Shown: piece after piece, positions 8,554-16,702 of the stretch
Numbering within the stretch: the stretch's first letter is position 1
Layout: the number at the start of each line of letters is the position of its first letter
DNA from: Lysobacter sp.
Lineage (GTDB): Bacteria > Pseudomonadota > Gammaproteobacteria > Xanthomonadales > Xanthomonadaceae
Length of the DNA stretch: 64,000 bases
Direction: 5' to 3'
Assembly: GCA_011526085.1 (NCBI GenBank)
Contig: WYBC01000039.1
Coordinates: forward strand, 186,001-250,000
Made by a program: the position numbers and the translations under genes
The notes under the pieces: generated by a model
Seen by the model: only the letters and a program-made list of their open reading frames with translations
The model's database searches: none
Told to the model about the DNA's origin: nothing

Positions 8554-9810
8554 CTATGCCGTGTCCGGAGCGACTTCGTGCGCGGGCTCTCTGGCGAAAC
8601 GTCTCGCGACGAAGAACGCAATCACCATGCAGAACGACGACAACAGCACGGCCGCGCCGGTCAGATCGAAACGGGAATCCACCGACACGGACCAAGCGAA
8701 CACTCCGCCGTAAAGCAGCGGACCGATCACGGTCGCGATACCGTTCAGGGCCTGCATGCCACCGCGGACGGACCCTTGCTGCTGTGGGCCGGCCGCTGCG
8801 CTCACCAGGCCCTGCATCCCGGGGCCGACCAACAGGCTGAAAGCTGCGGGCACGACGCTCAATGCATACCACCAGGTATCCGGGCAGAAAGCGATGTACG
8901 CCAACGAAAGCGCCGCCGCCGCCGCACCGATCTCCAGCGTGCGCTTTTCGCCCACGCGATTGACGATGCGCCCGACGGCCCAGGTCTGGACCATGACGCC
9001 GACCACGCCTGCGGCCGCTGTCGCGATGCCCATGCCGATCGGCGACCAACCGAAGCGATGGGTGCAGAACAGCACCCAGACGCTTCCCCACAGCATGTTC
9101 GACAACGCGTAGAGAAAACTCACCGAGGAGAGACTGCGCAGATCCCTGCGGCCGAGCAGGAGCTTGACGCCTGCGGCATTGAATGGCGATCTCACGGTCA
9201 CGCGGTCCGTCCTGCGCTCCGGCGGCAGTGATTCGGGCAACACGAAATACCCGTACACGAAGTTCATCAGCGTGGCGCAACTGGCAGCGACGTAGGGAAG
9301 GCGCAAGTCGATTTCCCCGAGCAATCCGCCCAGGACGGGACCGATCATGAAACCCACGCTGGTCGCCGCCGCCAGCTTGCCGAAAACGGCCGCCCTGCTC
9401 TGCTGGTCCGTGATGTCGGCGACGTAAGCGTGCGCGGTCGAAAAGCTCGCGGCAGTCGCACCGCTCACGATGCGCGCCAGCAGCAACATCCACAGGCTCG
9501 GAAACATCGCCATGAACGCGTAGTCGATGCCGAGCCCCAGCGACGAAAGAAGCAGAACGGACCGCCGTCCGTGTCGATCGGAGATTCCGCCAAGAATCGG
9601 CGCGGATACGATCTGCGCGACGCCCCACGCCGATGTGAAAAGCATCATCCATGTCGCCGCGACCGCGTAGTCGCCGCCACTGAGTTCGACGACCAGATTG
9701 GGCAGGATCGGGATGACGATGCTGAACGAAATCGCACTCATCAGCGTGCTGATGAAGATGAAACGGAATGCCGGCCTGTATCTGGCATTGCCGCCGAGCG
9801 CGTGTCCCAT
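8554..9810 (-). CDS. Major facilitator superfamily transporter
   Basis: A 418-residue inner-membrane secondary transporter with about 12 hydrophobic segments. The loop motif between segments 2 and 3 appears as GGISDRHGRRSVLLLSS, and the helix-4/5 region as ARIVSGATAASFSTAHAYVADI, as in the TetA/TCR-like drug-proton antiporter branch. The ATG at 9810 begins 40 bases after the TonB-receptor stop on the same strand. Together they could form an outer- and inner-membrane route for one substrate, although this MFS branch also contains many exporters, so direction cannot be decided. Its last 34 codons are duplicated as a remnant at 5816-5920. Confidence 0.9.
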   Translation of the reverse strand: MGHALGGNARYRPAFRFIFISTLMSAISFSIVIPILPNLVVELSGGDYAVAATWMMLFTSAWGVAQIVSAPILGGISDRHGRRSVLLLSSLGLGIDYAFMAMFPSLWMLLLARIVSGATAASFSTAHAYVADITDQQSRAAVFGKLAAATSVGFMIGPVLGGLLGEIDLRLPYVAASCATLMNFVYGYFVLPESLPPERRTDRVTVRSPFNAAGVKLLLGRRDLRSLSSVSFLYALSNMLWGSVWVLFCTHRFGWSPIGMGIATAAAGVVGVMVQTWAVGRIVNRVGEKRTLEIGAAAAALSLAYIAFCPDTWWYALSVVPAAFSLLVGPGMQGLVSAAAGPQQQGSVRGGMQALNGIATVIGPLLYGGVFAWSVSVDSRFDLTGAAVLLSSFCMVIAFFVARRFAREPAHEVAPDTA

Positions 9811-9850
9811 GGTCTCGTCCCCGATCGAAGCTTCGTCGACAGCCGGCTGG

Positions 9851-12160
9851 TCAGAAATTGGTGGTGAGCGTCAGGGTCGCCTGACGTCCCGGAATGGTGT
9901 CGTACAGCCCGGAAGCGACGACGCTGTAGCCGTACTCGTCGAAGACGTTGGAGACGATGAATCGCAGCAGCATCTGACGCTGGTCTTTCCTCAACATATA
10001 CCGGCCGCCGAGGTCGAGGATCGTCGATGCGGGGATTTGCAGGCTGTTGGCGGAGTTCGCCCATCTGGACGATGTGTGCGCCACGCCCACATCGAAGGAA
10101 AGGGCGCCTCCGGCGAACTCCGGCTTCCAATCCATGTTGAGCCGCAAAGTGCGATTCGGCAGGCCGACCGGATGCGAACCGATCCTCCCGCTCGACACCA
10201 GCGGTGCATCGACCTCGGCCTGCAGGATTGCCCCCCCCGTCACGAGAGTGATGTTGCGGTGGGGCGTCCCGCTCAACGAGAATTCGACGCCGCGGCTGGT
10301 GACGGAGCCGAGAGGCTCGTAAACCCCGGCCTGGTCGAGTTGGAAGTACGGCTTTTCGAGCGAGAACGCGCCAAGGACGAAGCGCATGCCGGGATTGATC
10401 TGCCAGCGGAGTCCCAGGTCGCGTTGCGACGTCTCGATCGCCGGCAGAGGCTGATTTCTGTTGACGGCATTGGCCGGGGCGACGCCATTCTCTTCCAGGC
10501 CATTGACGATGCCGCCGTACATGGTCAATCGCTCATGCAACGTGGCGACGACCGTCGCGTTGTAAAGCCATGATCGGCTGGTCGTCGTGGCTTCTTCGAA
10601 CCCCGGGATTCTGATCGTCTTGCGGTAGATCGTCCTCTGGAGTCCGCCGTTCGCTTCGAGGAACTTTCCCCAGCGCCCCCTGTAAGCGACGCCGCCGGAA
10701 AACTGCCGCAGTTCATATCTGGACTGCTCCTGGAACGAGAATTCCGGCTGGGGCACATCGCGTTCCTCGTTCAACACGACCGGGCCCAGGTCGATCTCAT
10801 CGGAGCCATCGTAGGCCCGACGCTTGTGCCTGCCCCGAACGCTGAACTGAATCCGGTGCGCTTTCGAATCCCGGCCGAAGGCATGGCTCATCCTCGCTTC
10901 GCCGCTGGTCGCCTGGTAGATGCTCGGCGGATCGATGATCGCGATCTGCCTGCCGCGACCTGCTTCGTCGATGCCCACGTAGAGATTGGCGGCATCGGTT
11001 TCCGTATCGATGGTGGATCTGAAAACACCGGCCTGCACGGCGGTGGCCGGGCTCATCGCGTAATTCGCGACGATTCCGACGACTTCGGAGCTGCCGTTGT
11101 AGTCCAGCCAGGAGGGTCCACGGAATTTCCGACGCTCGATCCTGGGCGGCAGGAAGTTTCCCGCTGTCGAATACAGCGCGCCGGTATCGTCGTCCCGCAC
11201 TCTCGCGTGCTGCCAGAACGGCTGGATGGTCACCGCTTCCGAAGGCTGCCATTTCGCAGTGACGGCGCCGATGGTTTGGACGTTGTTCGTGCCGTTCCGG
11301 AACTCGTTCCGGTATGCACCGAACGCTCCGGACAGGGCCAACGTCTCGCCGAGAGGTTGGTCCCGATCGATCTGCATGCTCGCTCCGCCCCAGGCATCGA
11401 CGGTCGCGGTGAAGGAGTTCGCCACGACATTCTTGGGATCGAGCAACGTGTAGTCGACGATGCCCGTCGGCGCAGGGAAGGGATCGCCGACGGCGGAAAG
11501 TCCGACGCGAATGGTGGTCGATTCGCGCATCATCGGCGACAAGGGATAGATATGATCGAAGTACAGGGAATTGATGCGTACGTTGCCCGCGGCGATCGCG
11601 GAGAAACCTCGGACGCTGCCTGCGGTGTAAATGCCGATCGATTCCCTGCCGACGCTGGTCCCGAATGCATCGCCTGCCTGCGTGATCGCGTTGCCCGCGT
11701 TGCGTCCGGCAGTCTCCGCGGTTCTCTTGCAGCGCCCGGTTGCAGGCGGGCCGGCAGGCGTCGTTGTCGTGTGAGCGACCGTGGCAGGGCTCTCTTCGAC
11801 GCATTCGTCCTTGTCCGAGCCCGCGAACGCGGGCGAAGATCCGAGCGCGCTCAGTGCCAGCAGCGCGGCGGCGATAGATGGATGGATGCGGCGCGCGTTC
11901 GCGAAGGTGCTTGCGCGATGGTCCGGCCACCGCGGTGACGCCGCCGCCTGCGAGTCCGTCGCCCTGCGCCATTCCGGTTTGGTCGACGCTCGCGAAAGAA
12001 GCAGGGCCGGATCATTCGCCGGAGATGCGCCGGCGGATCGATGCGGTGTCCCCCAAAACAAGGTATTCCCGGCAGGTCCGACCGGAGTTGGGGTAGCGCA
12101 AGGACGCCCGATCACATCCCGCTCGGGGACATCGAAAAACTCCGCGGCCATCGACTGCAT
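9851..12160 (-). CDS. TonB-dependent outer-membrane receptor, atypical plug
   Basis: Outer-membrane active transporter powered by TonB-ExbBD. The C-terminal half is a beta-barrel with alternating aromatic residues and the typical final strand ending LTLTTNF. The plug is unusual: instead of a clear TonB box it has DAFGTSVGRESIGIYT, then VRGFSAIAAGNVRINSLYFD and STIRVGLSA, a form I associate with siderophore-type receptors in proteobacteria. A Sec signal (SIAAALLALSALGSSPAFAG) lies about 100 residues in from ATG 12160, so the true start is probably further in, at a non-ATG codon, or the N-terminus is frameshifted. Translation signals at 12160/12151 (AAGGA nearby) are fair. It heads the run receptor-MFS-GMC-Gfo. 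No Fur box was seen. Confidence 0.85.
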   Translation of the reverse strand: MQSMAAEFFDVPERDVIGRPCATPTPVGPAGNTLFWGTPHRSAGASPANDPALLLSRASTKPEWRRATDSQAAASPRWPDHRASTFANARRIHPSIAAALLALSALGSSPAFAGSDKDECVEESPATVAHTTTTPAGPPATGRCKRTAETAGRNAGNAITQAGDAFGTSVGRESIGIYTAGSVRGFSAIAAGNVRINSLYFDHIYPLSPMMRESTTIRVGLSAVGDPFPAPTGIVDYTLLDPKNVVANSFTATVDAWGGASMQIDRDQPLGETLALSGAFGAYRNEFRNGTNNVQTIGAVTAKWQPSEAVTIQPFWQHARVRDDDTGALYSTAGNFLPPRIERRKFRGPSWLDYNGSSEVVGIVANYAMSPATAVQAGVFRSTIDTETDAANLYVGIDEAGRGRQIAIIDPPSIYQATSGEARMSHAFGRDSKAHRIQFSVRGRHKRRAYDGSDEIDLGPVVLNEERDVPQPEFSFQEQSRYELRQFSGGVAYRGRWGKFLEANGGLQRTIYRKTIRIPGFEEATTTSRSWLYNATVVATLHERLTMYGGIVNGLEENGVAPANAVNRNQPLPAIETSQRDLGLRWQINPGMRFVLGAFSLEKPYFQLDQAGVYEPLGSVTSRGVEFSLSGTPHRNITLVTGGAILQAEVDAPLVSSGRIGSHPVGLPNRTLRLNMDWKPEFAGGALSFDVGVAHTSSRWANSANSLQIPASTILDLGGRYMLRKDQRQMLLRFIVSNVFDEYGYSVVASGLYDTIPGRQATLTLTTNF

Positions 12161-12475
12161 CCTTGACTTTCTTTCCTGATCGGCGAATCCATGGCCCGTG
12201 CGCTCACATGACCCGTGCATCGGCAATCGGCACGTTGCGGCGGAACGATCTGCCGTCGCGGCTCATGTCGCAGGGGTACCCGCGGAACGGAACGTTGGCG
12301 ACCATTCCATTGCAGTCATCGCCTGCCGTTCTTTGTGTACTGCTCTGGCCAATGCTATGTTGAGAACGCGTCCGGCACAGTACCCGAATCCCGCTCGATG
12401 CCGCAAGAGGACGTTCCGGCGTGGCGCATGCCCGCGACGGATCAAGCCAACATCCACAGGCAGGCGACAACGGGA
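12161..12475. other. Divergent intergenic region, receptor / acyltransferase
   Basis: Separates the minus-strand TonB receptor from the plus-strand NeuD-like gene and must hold both promoters. TATGTT near 12357, about 18 bases downstream of TTTGTG, is a weak sigma-70-like candidate for the plus strand. No operator palindrome stands out. AT content is higher than in the neighbouring core genes. Confidence 0.4.
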
Positions 12476-13108
12476 ATGCAAACCATAATTCTCGCCGGCA
12501 AGAGCGGCCAGCATGCGACCGTCGTGACCGAGGCCGCGAAGCTGTCGGGAAAATCCGTCAAGGGATTTCTCGCCATCGACGATGACATGATTTCGATCAT
12601 CCCGGACTGCGCCAGCCTTGGAAAACTCTCGGAATTTCCGCTCGAAGAATTCCGGAACCATGCGTTCGTGGTGGCGTGTGGTTCGAACCAGCAGCGAAAG
12701 CGGATCGTCGAACTGATCCTCTTGCGGGGCGGCAGGCTCGAATCGGTCGTTCATCCCTCGGCGATCATCTCTCCCAGCGCGACGATAGGCAGTGGAAGCA
12801 TGATCCTGGCCGGGGCGGTCGTAGGCCCTTTGGCGGTTCTGGGGCTTTCCTGCATCGTGAATCACTGCGCTTCCGTCGACCATCACTGCAGGCTCGGCGA
12901 CTACGTGAACGTGTCGCCCGGAGCGAGACTCGGCGGGGCCGTGGAACTCGACGATGAGGTCTTCCTGGGCCTGAACGCTTCGATTCTTCCCGGAACGTCC
13001 GTCGGCGCGAAATCCACGATCGGCGCCGGCGCGGTCGTGCTGTCGGATGTGCTCCCCTCGTCAACCATGGTGGGTGTGCCGGCAGTGCCTGTTGCCGGAC
13101 GTCCATGA
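12476..13108 (+). CDS. NeuD/PglD-like left-handed beta-helix acyltransferase
   Basis: Family members N- or O-acylate amino sugars, usually nucleotide-linked ones, during glycan synthesis. The N-terminal Rossmann-like part is short (MQTIILAGKSGQH...), followed from about residue 90 by hexapeptide repeats (SPSATIGSGSMILAGAVVG and on). The likely catalytic His is in NHCASVDHHCRLGDYVN, matching the NHxxxxDHD-type region of PglD. The protein is 210 residues, normal for the family. ATG 12476 matches the family start, but in-frame ATGs at 12428 and 12398 exist and ribosome sites are weak. It converges on a DegT aminotransferase at 13178, the usual partner enzyme (amino transfer, then N-acylation), yet no other sugar or glycosyltransferase genes are nearby. 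Confidence 0.87.
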   Translation: MQTIILAGKSGQHATVVTEAAKLSGKSVKGFLAIDDDMISIIPDCASLGKLSEFPLEEFRNHAFVVACGSNQQRKRIVELILLRGGRLESVVHPSAIISPSATIGSGSMILAGAVVGPLAVLGLSCIVNHCASVDHHCRLGDYVNVSPGARLGGAVELDDEVFLGLNASILPGTSVGAKSTIGAGAVVLSDVLPSSTMVGVPAVPVAGRP

Positions 13109-13125
13109 GGCGACTGTCGAACTAA

Positions 13126-13143
13126 GGGGCGGCGCGTCGCCCC
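13126..13143. terminator. Bidirectional hairpin between convergent genes
   Basis: GGGGCG (13126-13131) and CGCCCC (13138-13143) form a perfect 6-bp stem in the 69-base gap between the converging acyltransferase and aminotransferase genes. No T-tract follows on either side. Confidence 0.45.
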
Positions 13144-13177
13144 GCCCGTCCGAAACCGTGCCCACGGCGACTGCGGA

Positions 13178-14434
13178 TCATGCCGCGTATGTCCCGTACA
13201 CTTTCTCGAAGGCTTCGATATTGAAATCCATCTGTCGGGGCGTATACACCGGATGGACCGGGAATGCGATCGTCGCTTCGCCCAGTTCTCTGGCTTTCGG
13301 GCAGAACACGCTGCCATAGTCGATCTGTCGCGCATTGGGATCGTTGAACGGATAGGCGAGCTTTCCGAACCCCATTTTTTTCCTGAACGCGTCCTGGTCG
13401 TAGACTTCCGGCCAAGGCACCGTATGCACCGAGACGCCTTCGGCACGCATCGCGCGAGCGAACTGTGCGGCGGGAACCCGGATCGCCTCCAGGTTCAGAA
13501 CGAAGGGCGCCCACCAGTAAGCGTTCCGTCGCCGATCCGTGTCGAGAGGGACGTCGCGAATCGCGGGATGGCCGGCCAGCGCCTTCGAAAGTTGATTTCC
13601 GTTGCGCCTGCGCTCGACGATGTTCCACGATTCGAATCGGTCCAGTTCGACCATGCCGATCGCGGACTGCATTTCGGTCATGCGGTAGTTGTAGCCGACC
13701 CGTTCGTGGATGTAATTCAGCATCGCGCCACGTTCGAACATCTCGAGCCTCTGTTCCGGCTCGTAGCCCAGATCCCTGAAGGACCGGCACATCCACGCGT
13801 GCCCATTCTCGCGCACGGTCACGGCCCCGCCTTCGCCTCCGGTCGTGAAATGCTTGCTCTGGCAGAAGCTGAAACACCCGGCATCGCCCAGCGTTCCCAG
13901 CTTCTTCCCGTCGTACTCGCCGCCGAGCGACTGCGCGCAATCCTCGACGACGGCAAGTCCATGTCGCCGGGCGAGTTCGAGGATCGGCGCCATGTCGCAG
14001 GCGATGCCGAAGATATGAACGACGAGAATCGCCTTGGTCCTGGCGGTGATGAGGCGTTCGATTCCGTACGGATCGATCGTATGGGACGCGTCGATATCCG
14101 CGAAGACCGGCTGCGCACCGGCCTGCAGGATCGAGAATGCGGTCGCGATGAAGGTGTACGAAGGACAGATGACTTCGTCACCCGGTCCGATCCCGAGGGC
14201 ATAGAGCGCGGTATGCAGCGCCGATGTGCCATTGGTCGTACTGATGGCGTATGGGCTTCCGCAGTACTCCGCGAATTTGAGTTCGAACTCCCTGCCGGTA
14301 CGCCCGGTCCAGTAGTTGACCTTGCCCGAAGCGAGTATTTCCGAAACCTTGTCGATGGCTTCCGGCGCGAACTGGGGCCATTGCGGCAGTGGCTCGGAGC
14401 ACACCTTCTCGCCGCCGTCGATTGCCAACTTCAT
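13178..14434 (-). CDS. DegT/DnrJ/EryC1/StrS-family PLP aminotransferase
   Basis: PLP-dependent transaminase acting on keto sugars, typically UDP- or dTDP-linked. The 418-residue product has the fold signatures INTNGTSAL-like (STTNGTSALHTALYALGIGP near residue 60), VVEDCAQSLGG near 170 (PLP-binding Asp) and the Schiff-base lysine in FCQSKHFTTGGEGGA near 195. The ATG at 14434 is chosen because AAGGA lies 7 bases upstream and the translation MKLAIDGGEK is family-like. It faces the NeuD-like acyltransferase, so the pair could make an N-acylated amino sugar. The gene looks less GC-rich than the core genes around it, hinting at acquisition. The exact sugar product cannot be assigned. Confidence 0.9.
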   Translation of the reverse strand: MKLAIDGGEKVCSEPLPQWPQFAPEAIDKVSEILASGKVNYWTGRTGREFELKFAEYCGSPYAISTTNGTSALHTALYALGIGPGDEVICPSYTFIATAFSILQAGAQPVFADIDASHTIDPYGIERLITARTKAILVVHIFGIACDMAPILELARRHGLAVVEDCAQSLGGEYDGKKLGTLGDAGCFSFCQSKHFTTGGEGGAVTVRENGHAWMCRSFRDLGYEPEQRLEMFERGAMLNYIHERVGYNYRMTEMQSAIGMVELDRFESWNIVERRRNGNQLSKALAGHPAIRDVPLDTDRRRNAYWWAPFVLNLEAIRVPAAQFARAMRAEGVSVHTVPWPEVYDQDAFRKKMGFGKLAYPFNDPNARQIDYGSVFCPKARELGEATIAFPVHPVYTPRQMDFNIEAFEKVYGTYAA

Positions 14435-15119
14435 CAAAAATCCTTTTTCTCTTGTTGGTGCGGTGCGTGCGTGTCGCACGCCGGGTCCATTGTCCTCCGG
14501 GAAGTGTAGTCGGGCGGTGCTTCACCGGGCAATCGCGAGCCGAGCCGGCTGCGTCCCGCTCCGTCTGGCCCTGTGCCCCGTGCTCGCTTTTTCGTCCATT
14601 GACGATCGGTGTACGCTTTCGCGGGAGATCGTGATGTGCAGACGCAGTGGGCACGTCGAAGCGCACGTTCGAAACGCAAGCGTTGCGGTGCATTGCGGCT
14701 CTCGTTGCGTCGGCCCAGGTCGAACGGCGATGTCGGGCGAATGCCGATATCGCCGGCTGCGTGCAGACGACCCCAACGACCTCGTCAGCATCCTGGCCAC
14801 CTCGAAGCATCGACGATGCGGGATTCAGAGGGCGCGCAATCGGCGAAATTCCTGACAGGGTCGCGGAGCGTGGTTGTCTTGATCCATCCGGCAGGTCCGA
14901 AACGCCGAGCTGTCCGAGCGCCGTCGCCGCACATGGGCTTCCCCGCCTCCGTGGCCATCCCGGCGACCGCATCTCAAGAACGCGGCCGAGTGAAGAGCCT
15001 CGGAAGGCACGTCACCGTATGGGAAAGATCACGCTTGCGCCGCATGTGAGGCAGGGTTGCGGCCCCTCGGGCGCTCTGCGCATGGGTCAGGCATCCCCGC
15101 AAAGGGGAATTCCGGAAAA
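14435..15119. other. 685-base gap at the 3' side of tRNA-Arg, no gene seen
   Basis: Several open frames cross this stretch on both strands but none has a recognisable domain or a good ribosome site, and one runs through the tRNA. It adjoins the 3' end of the tRNA gene, the usual side of island integration, but no integrase or integrase fragment was recognised and I saw no second copy of the tRNA 3' end. Confidence 0.5.
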
Positions 15120-15196
15120 TGGCGCGCCTGGAGGGATTCGAACCCCCGACCAACGGCTTCGGAAGCCGCTACTCTATCCGGCTGAGCTACAGGCGC
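15120..15196 (-). tRNA. tRNA-Arg (CCG)
   Basis: A complete cloverleaf with encoded CCA. The acceptor stem pairs GCGCCTG (5' end, 15196) with CAGGCGC, followed by discriminator G and CCA. The anticodon loop is TTCCGAA, giving anticodon CCG for the CGG codon, and the T-arm has GGTTCGAATCC. It is a plausible island attachment site for the accessory block on its 3' side. Confidence 0.96.
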
Positions 15197-15272
15197 GTGC
15201 CGCCTATTCTCCCCGATTCGGGCGGGCGGCGCGAGCTTTCCGCGCGGCGACCCCGGACCCACGACCGGACCG

Positions 15273-16172
15273 ATGAGCGAAACCTCCGACATTTCCGCTG
15301 AAATTCCCGTCTGGCGCGAGCGTCTGCGCCAGTACTGGGCGCTGGTGCGCGGCGACCGGCCGATCGGCTGGCTGCTGCTGCTGTGGCCGACCTGGTGGGG
15401 CCTGTGGCTGGCCGCGGAGGGCGTGCCGCCGTGGTGGACGCTGGTGGTGTTCTCGCTGGGCGTGTGGTTGACGCGTTCGGCCGGCTGCGTGATCAACGAC
15501 TACGCCGATCGCTGGCTGGACCCGCTGGTCGAGCGCACCCGGGGGCGGCCGCTGGCCACCGGCGCGGTGCGCGGCCGCGAGGCGCTGGCGGTGTTCGCGG
15601 TGCTGATGCTGGTCGCGTTCGCGCTGGTGTCGACGATGAACCGGCTGACGATCCTGATGAGCGTGGTCGGCGTGTTCCTGGCCGCCAGCTATCCCTACCT
15701 CAAGCGCTACACCTATCTGCCGCAGGTCTATCTCGGGCTGGCGTTCGGCTGGGGCATCCCGATGGGTTTCGCGGCGATCCGCGGCGAGGTGCCGGCGATC
15801 GCCTGGGTGCTGTACCTCGCCAACATCTTCTGGACCACCGGCTACGACACCTGGTACGCGATGGTCGATCGCGAGGACGACCTGCGCGCGGGTTCGAAGT
15901 CGACCGCGATCCTGTTCGGCGATCTCGATCTGGTCGCGCTCGGGGTGCTGTACGCGCTGTTCTTCGCCGGTCTGGCGCTGATCGGCCGGCAGATGGCGCT
16001 GGGTGCGGCGTACTGGGCGGGGCTCGGCGTCGCCGGTCTGTTGGTCGGTTACCAGTTCGCCATCGGCCGCAGCCGTGCGCGCGACGCCTGCTTCCGCGCG
16101 TTCCTCAACAACCATTGGGTGGGGATGGCGGTGTTCGTCGGTCTTGCGGTGGCGTTCTGGACGAAGGGCTGA
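15273..16172 (+). CDS. ubiA: 4-hydroxybenzoate polyprenyltransferase
   Basis: Inner-membrane prenyltransferase that attaches the polyprenyl chain to 4-hydroxybenzoate in ubiquinone synthesis. The 299-residue protein is almost entirely hydrophobic (about eight or nine membrane segments). Both magnesium/diphosphate Asp-rich motifs are present: [19 protein letters not shown] near residue 75 and [14 protein letters not shown] near 200. It begins 76 bases after the divergent tRNA gene and is followed by a 530-base intergenic region, so it appears to be transcribed alone. Confidence 0.96.
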   Translation: MSETSDISAEIPVWRERLRQYWALVRGDRPIGWLLLLWPTWWGLWLAAEGVPPWWTLVVFSLGVWLTRSAGCVINDYADRWLDPLVERTRGRPLATGAVRGREALAVFAVLMLVAFALVSTMNRLTILMSVVGVFLAASYPYLKRYTYLPQVYLGLAFGWGIPMGFAAIRGEVPAIAWVLYLANIFWTTGYDTWYAMVDREDDLRAGSKSTAILFGDLDLVALGVLYALFFAGLALIGRQMALGAAYWAGLGVAGLLVGYQFAIGRSRARDACFRAFLNNHWVGMAVFVGLAVAFWTKG

Positions 16173-16201
16173 GGCCGGAGCGACCGGACATGTCACCGGA
16201 G

Positions 16202-16295
16202 CCCCTGCGGGAGCGACGGATTGCAGGCCTTCAACAGTCGAAGGCTGGTCAACACTTGCCGCGGACGGTCGCGACTTCCGTCGCTCCCACAGGGG
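16202..16295. repeat. REP-like inverted repeat pair
   Basis: CCCCTGCGGGAGCGACGG (16202-16219) recurs inverted at 16278-16295 with 17 of 18 bases matching. The core GGGAGCGACGG with a following half TCGCGAC resembles the short palindromic intergenic repeats scattered through Xanthomonadaceae genomes. It sits downstream of ubiA. Confidence 0.75.
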
Positions 16296-16531
16296 TTGCC
16301 CCCGACATCTCCGGGCCTGAAGGTCTTCCCGCGACGTTGCGGCGGACCGGTGTCCTCGCCCGCGGGGGCGTCCACCGCGGCGATCCGCCCGCCCAGGGAA
16401 ACGCGGTTGCTGCGGCCAATGGCAGGGTCAGGCTGGCGGCGAGCGGGGTCCGGCAGCGGCCGGGATGGGGCCGCCAAAGGCGACAATTTCCACCCGTTTG
16501 TGTGTCCATGACGCTGATTTGAACGGGTTTT

Positions 16532-16553
16532 TGCATGAATACGTATGCAGGCA
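16532..16553. promoter_or_regulatory. Palindromic operator candidate upstream of sugar-type receptor
   Basis: A 22-bp imperfect palindrome with nine of eleven pairs matching around a central CG (ATACGTAT core). Its 20-base core GCATGAATACGTATGCAGGC (16533-16552) matches the palindrome upstream of zwf (27303-27322) at 17 of 20 positions. Central CG and dyad symmetry fit LacI-family operators. It is 150 bases upstream of the receptor start at 16703. Confidence 0.55.
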
Positions 16554-16702
16554 CCTTCCCCCCGTCCGGCCACCGACTACCATCGCGGCTGCATGCCGGG
16601 GACAGGCTGGACTCCGGACATGCCGGGAACTGCGGAACCTCGCCTCAGACGGGAATCGCGCATGGACCTGCCAACGAATTCCAGTTGCTGTGGAGGGGAT
16701 CC

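Noticed and set aside
6047-9652. A 1201-codon frame extending the GMC oxidoreductase through the MFS gene
   Set aside because: The upstream part overlaps the MFS gene in another frame and is arginine-rich without domains; high-GC frames often lack stops.
12161-12475. Fur box controlling the siderophore-like receptor
   Set aside because: No GATAATGATAATCATTATC-like sequence found in the intergenic region.
14647-15276. A 209-codon frame between the aminotransferase and ubiA
   Set aside because: It reads through the tRNA-Arg gene and has no recognisable domain or ribosome site.
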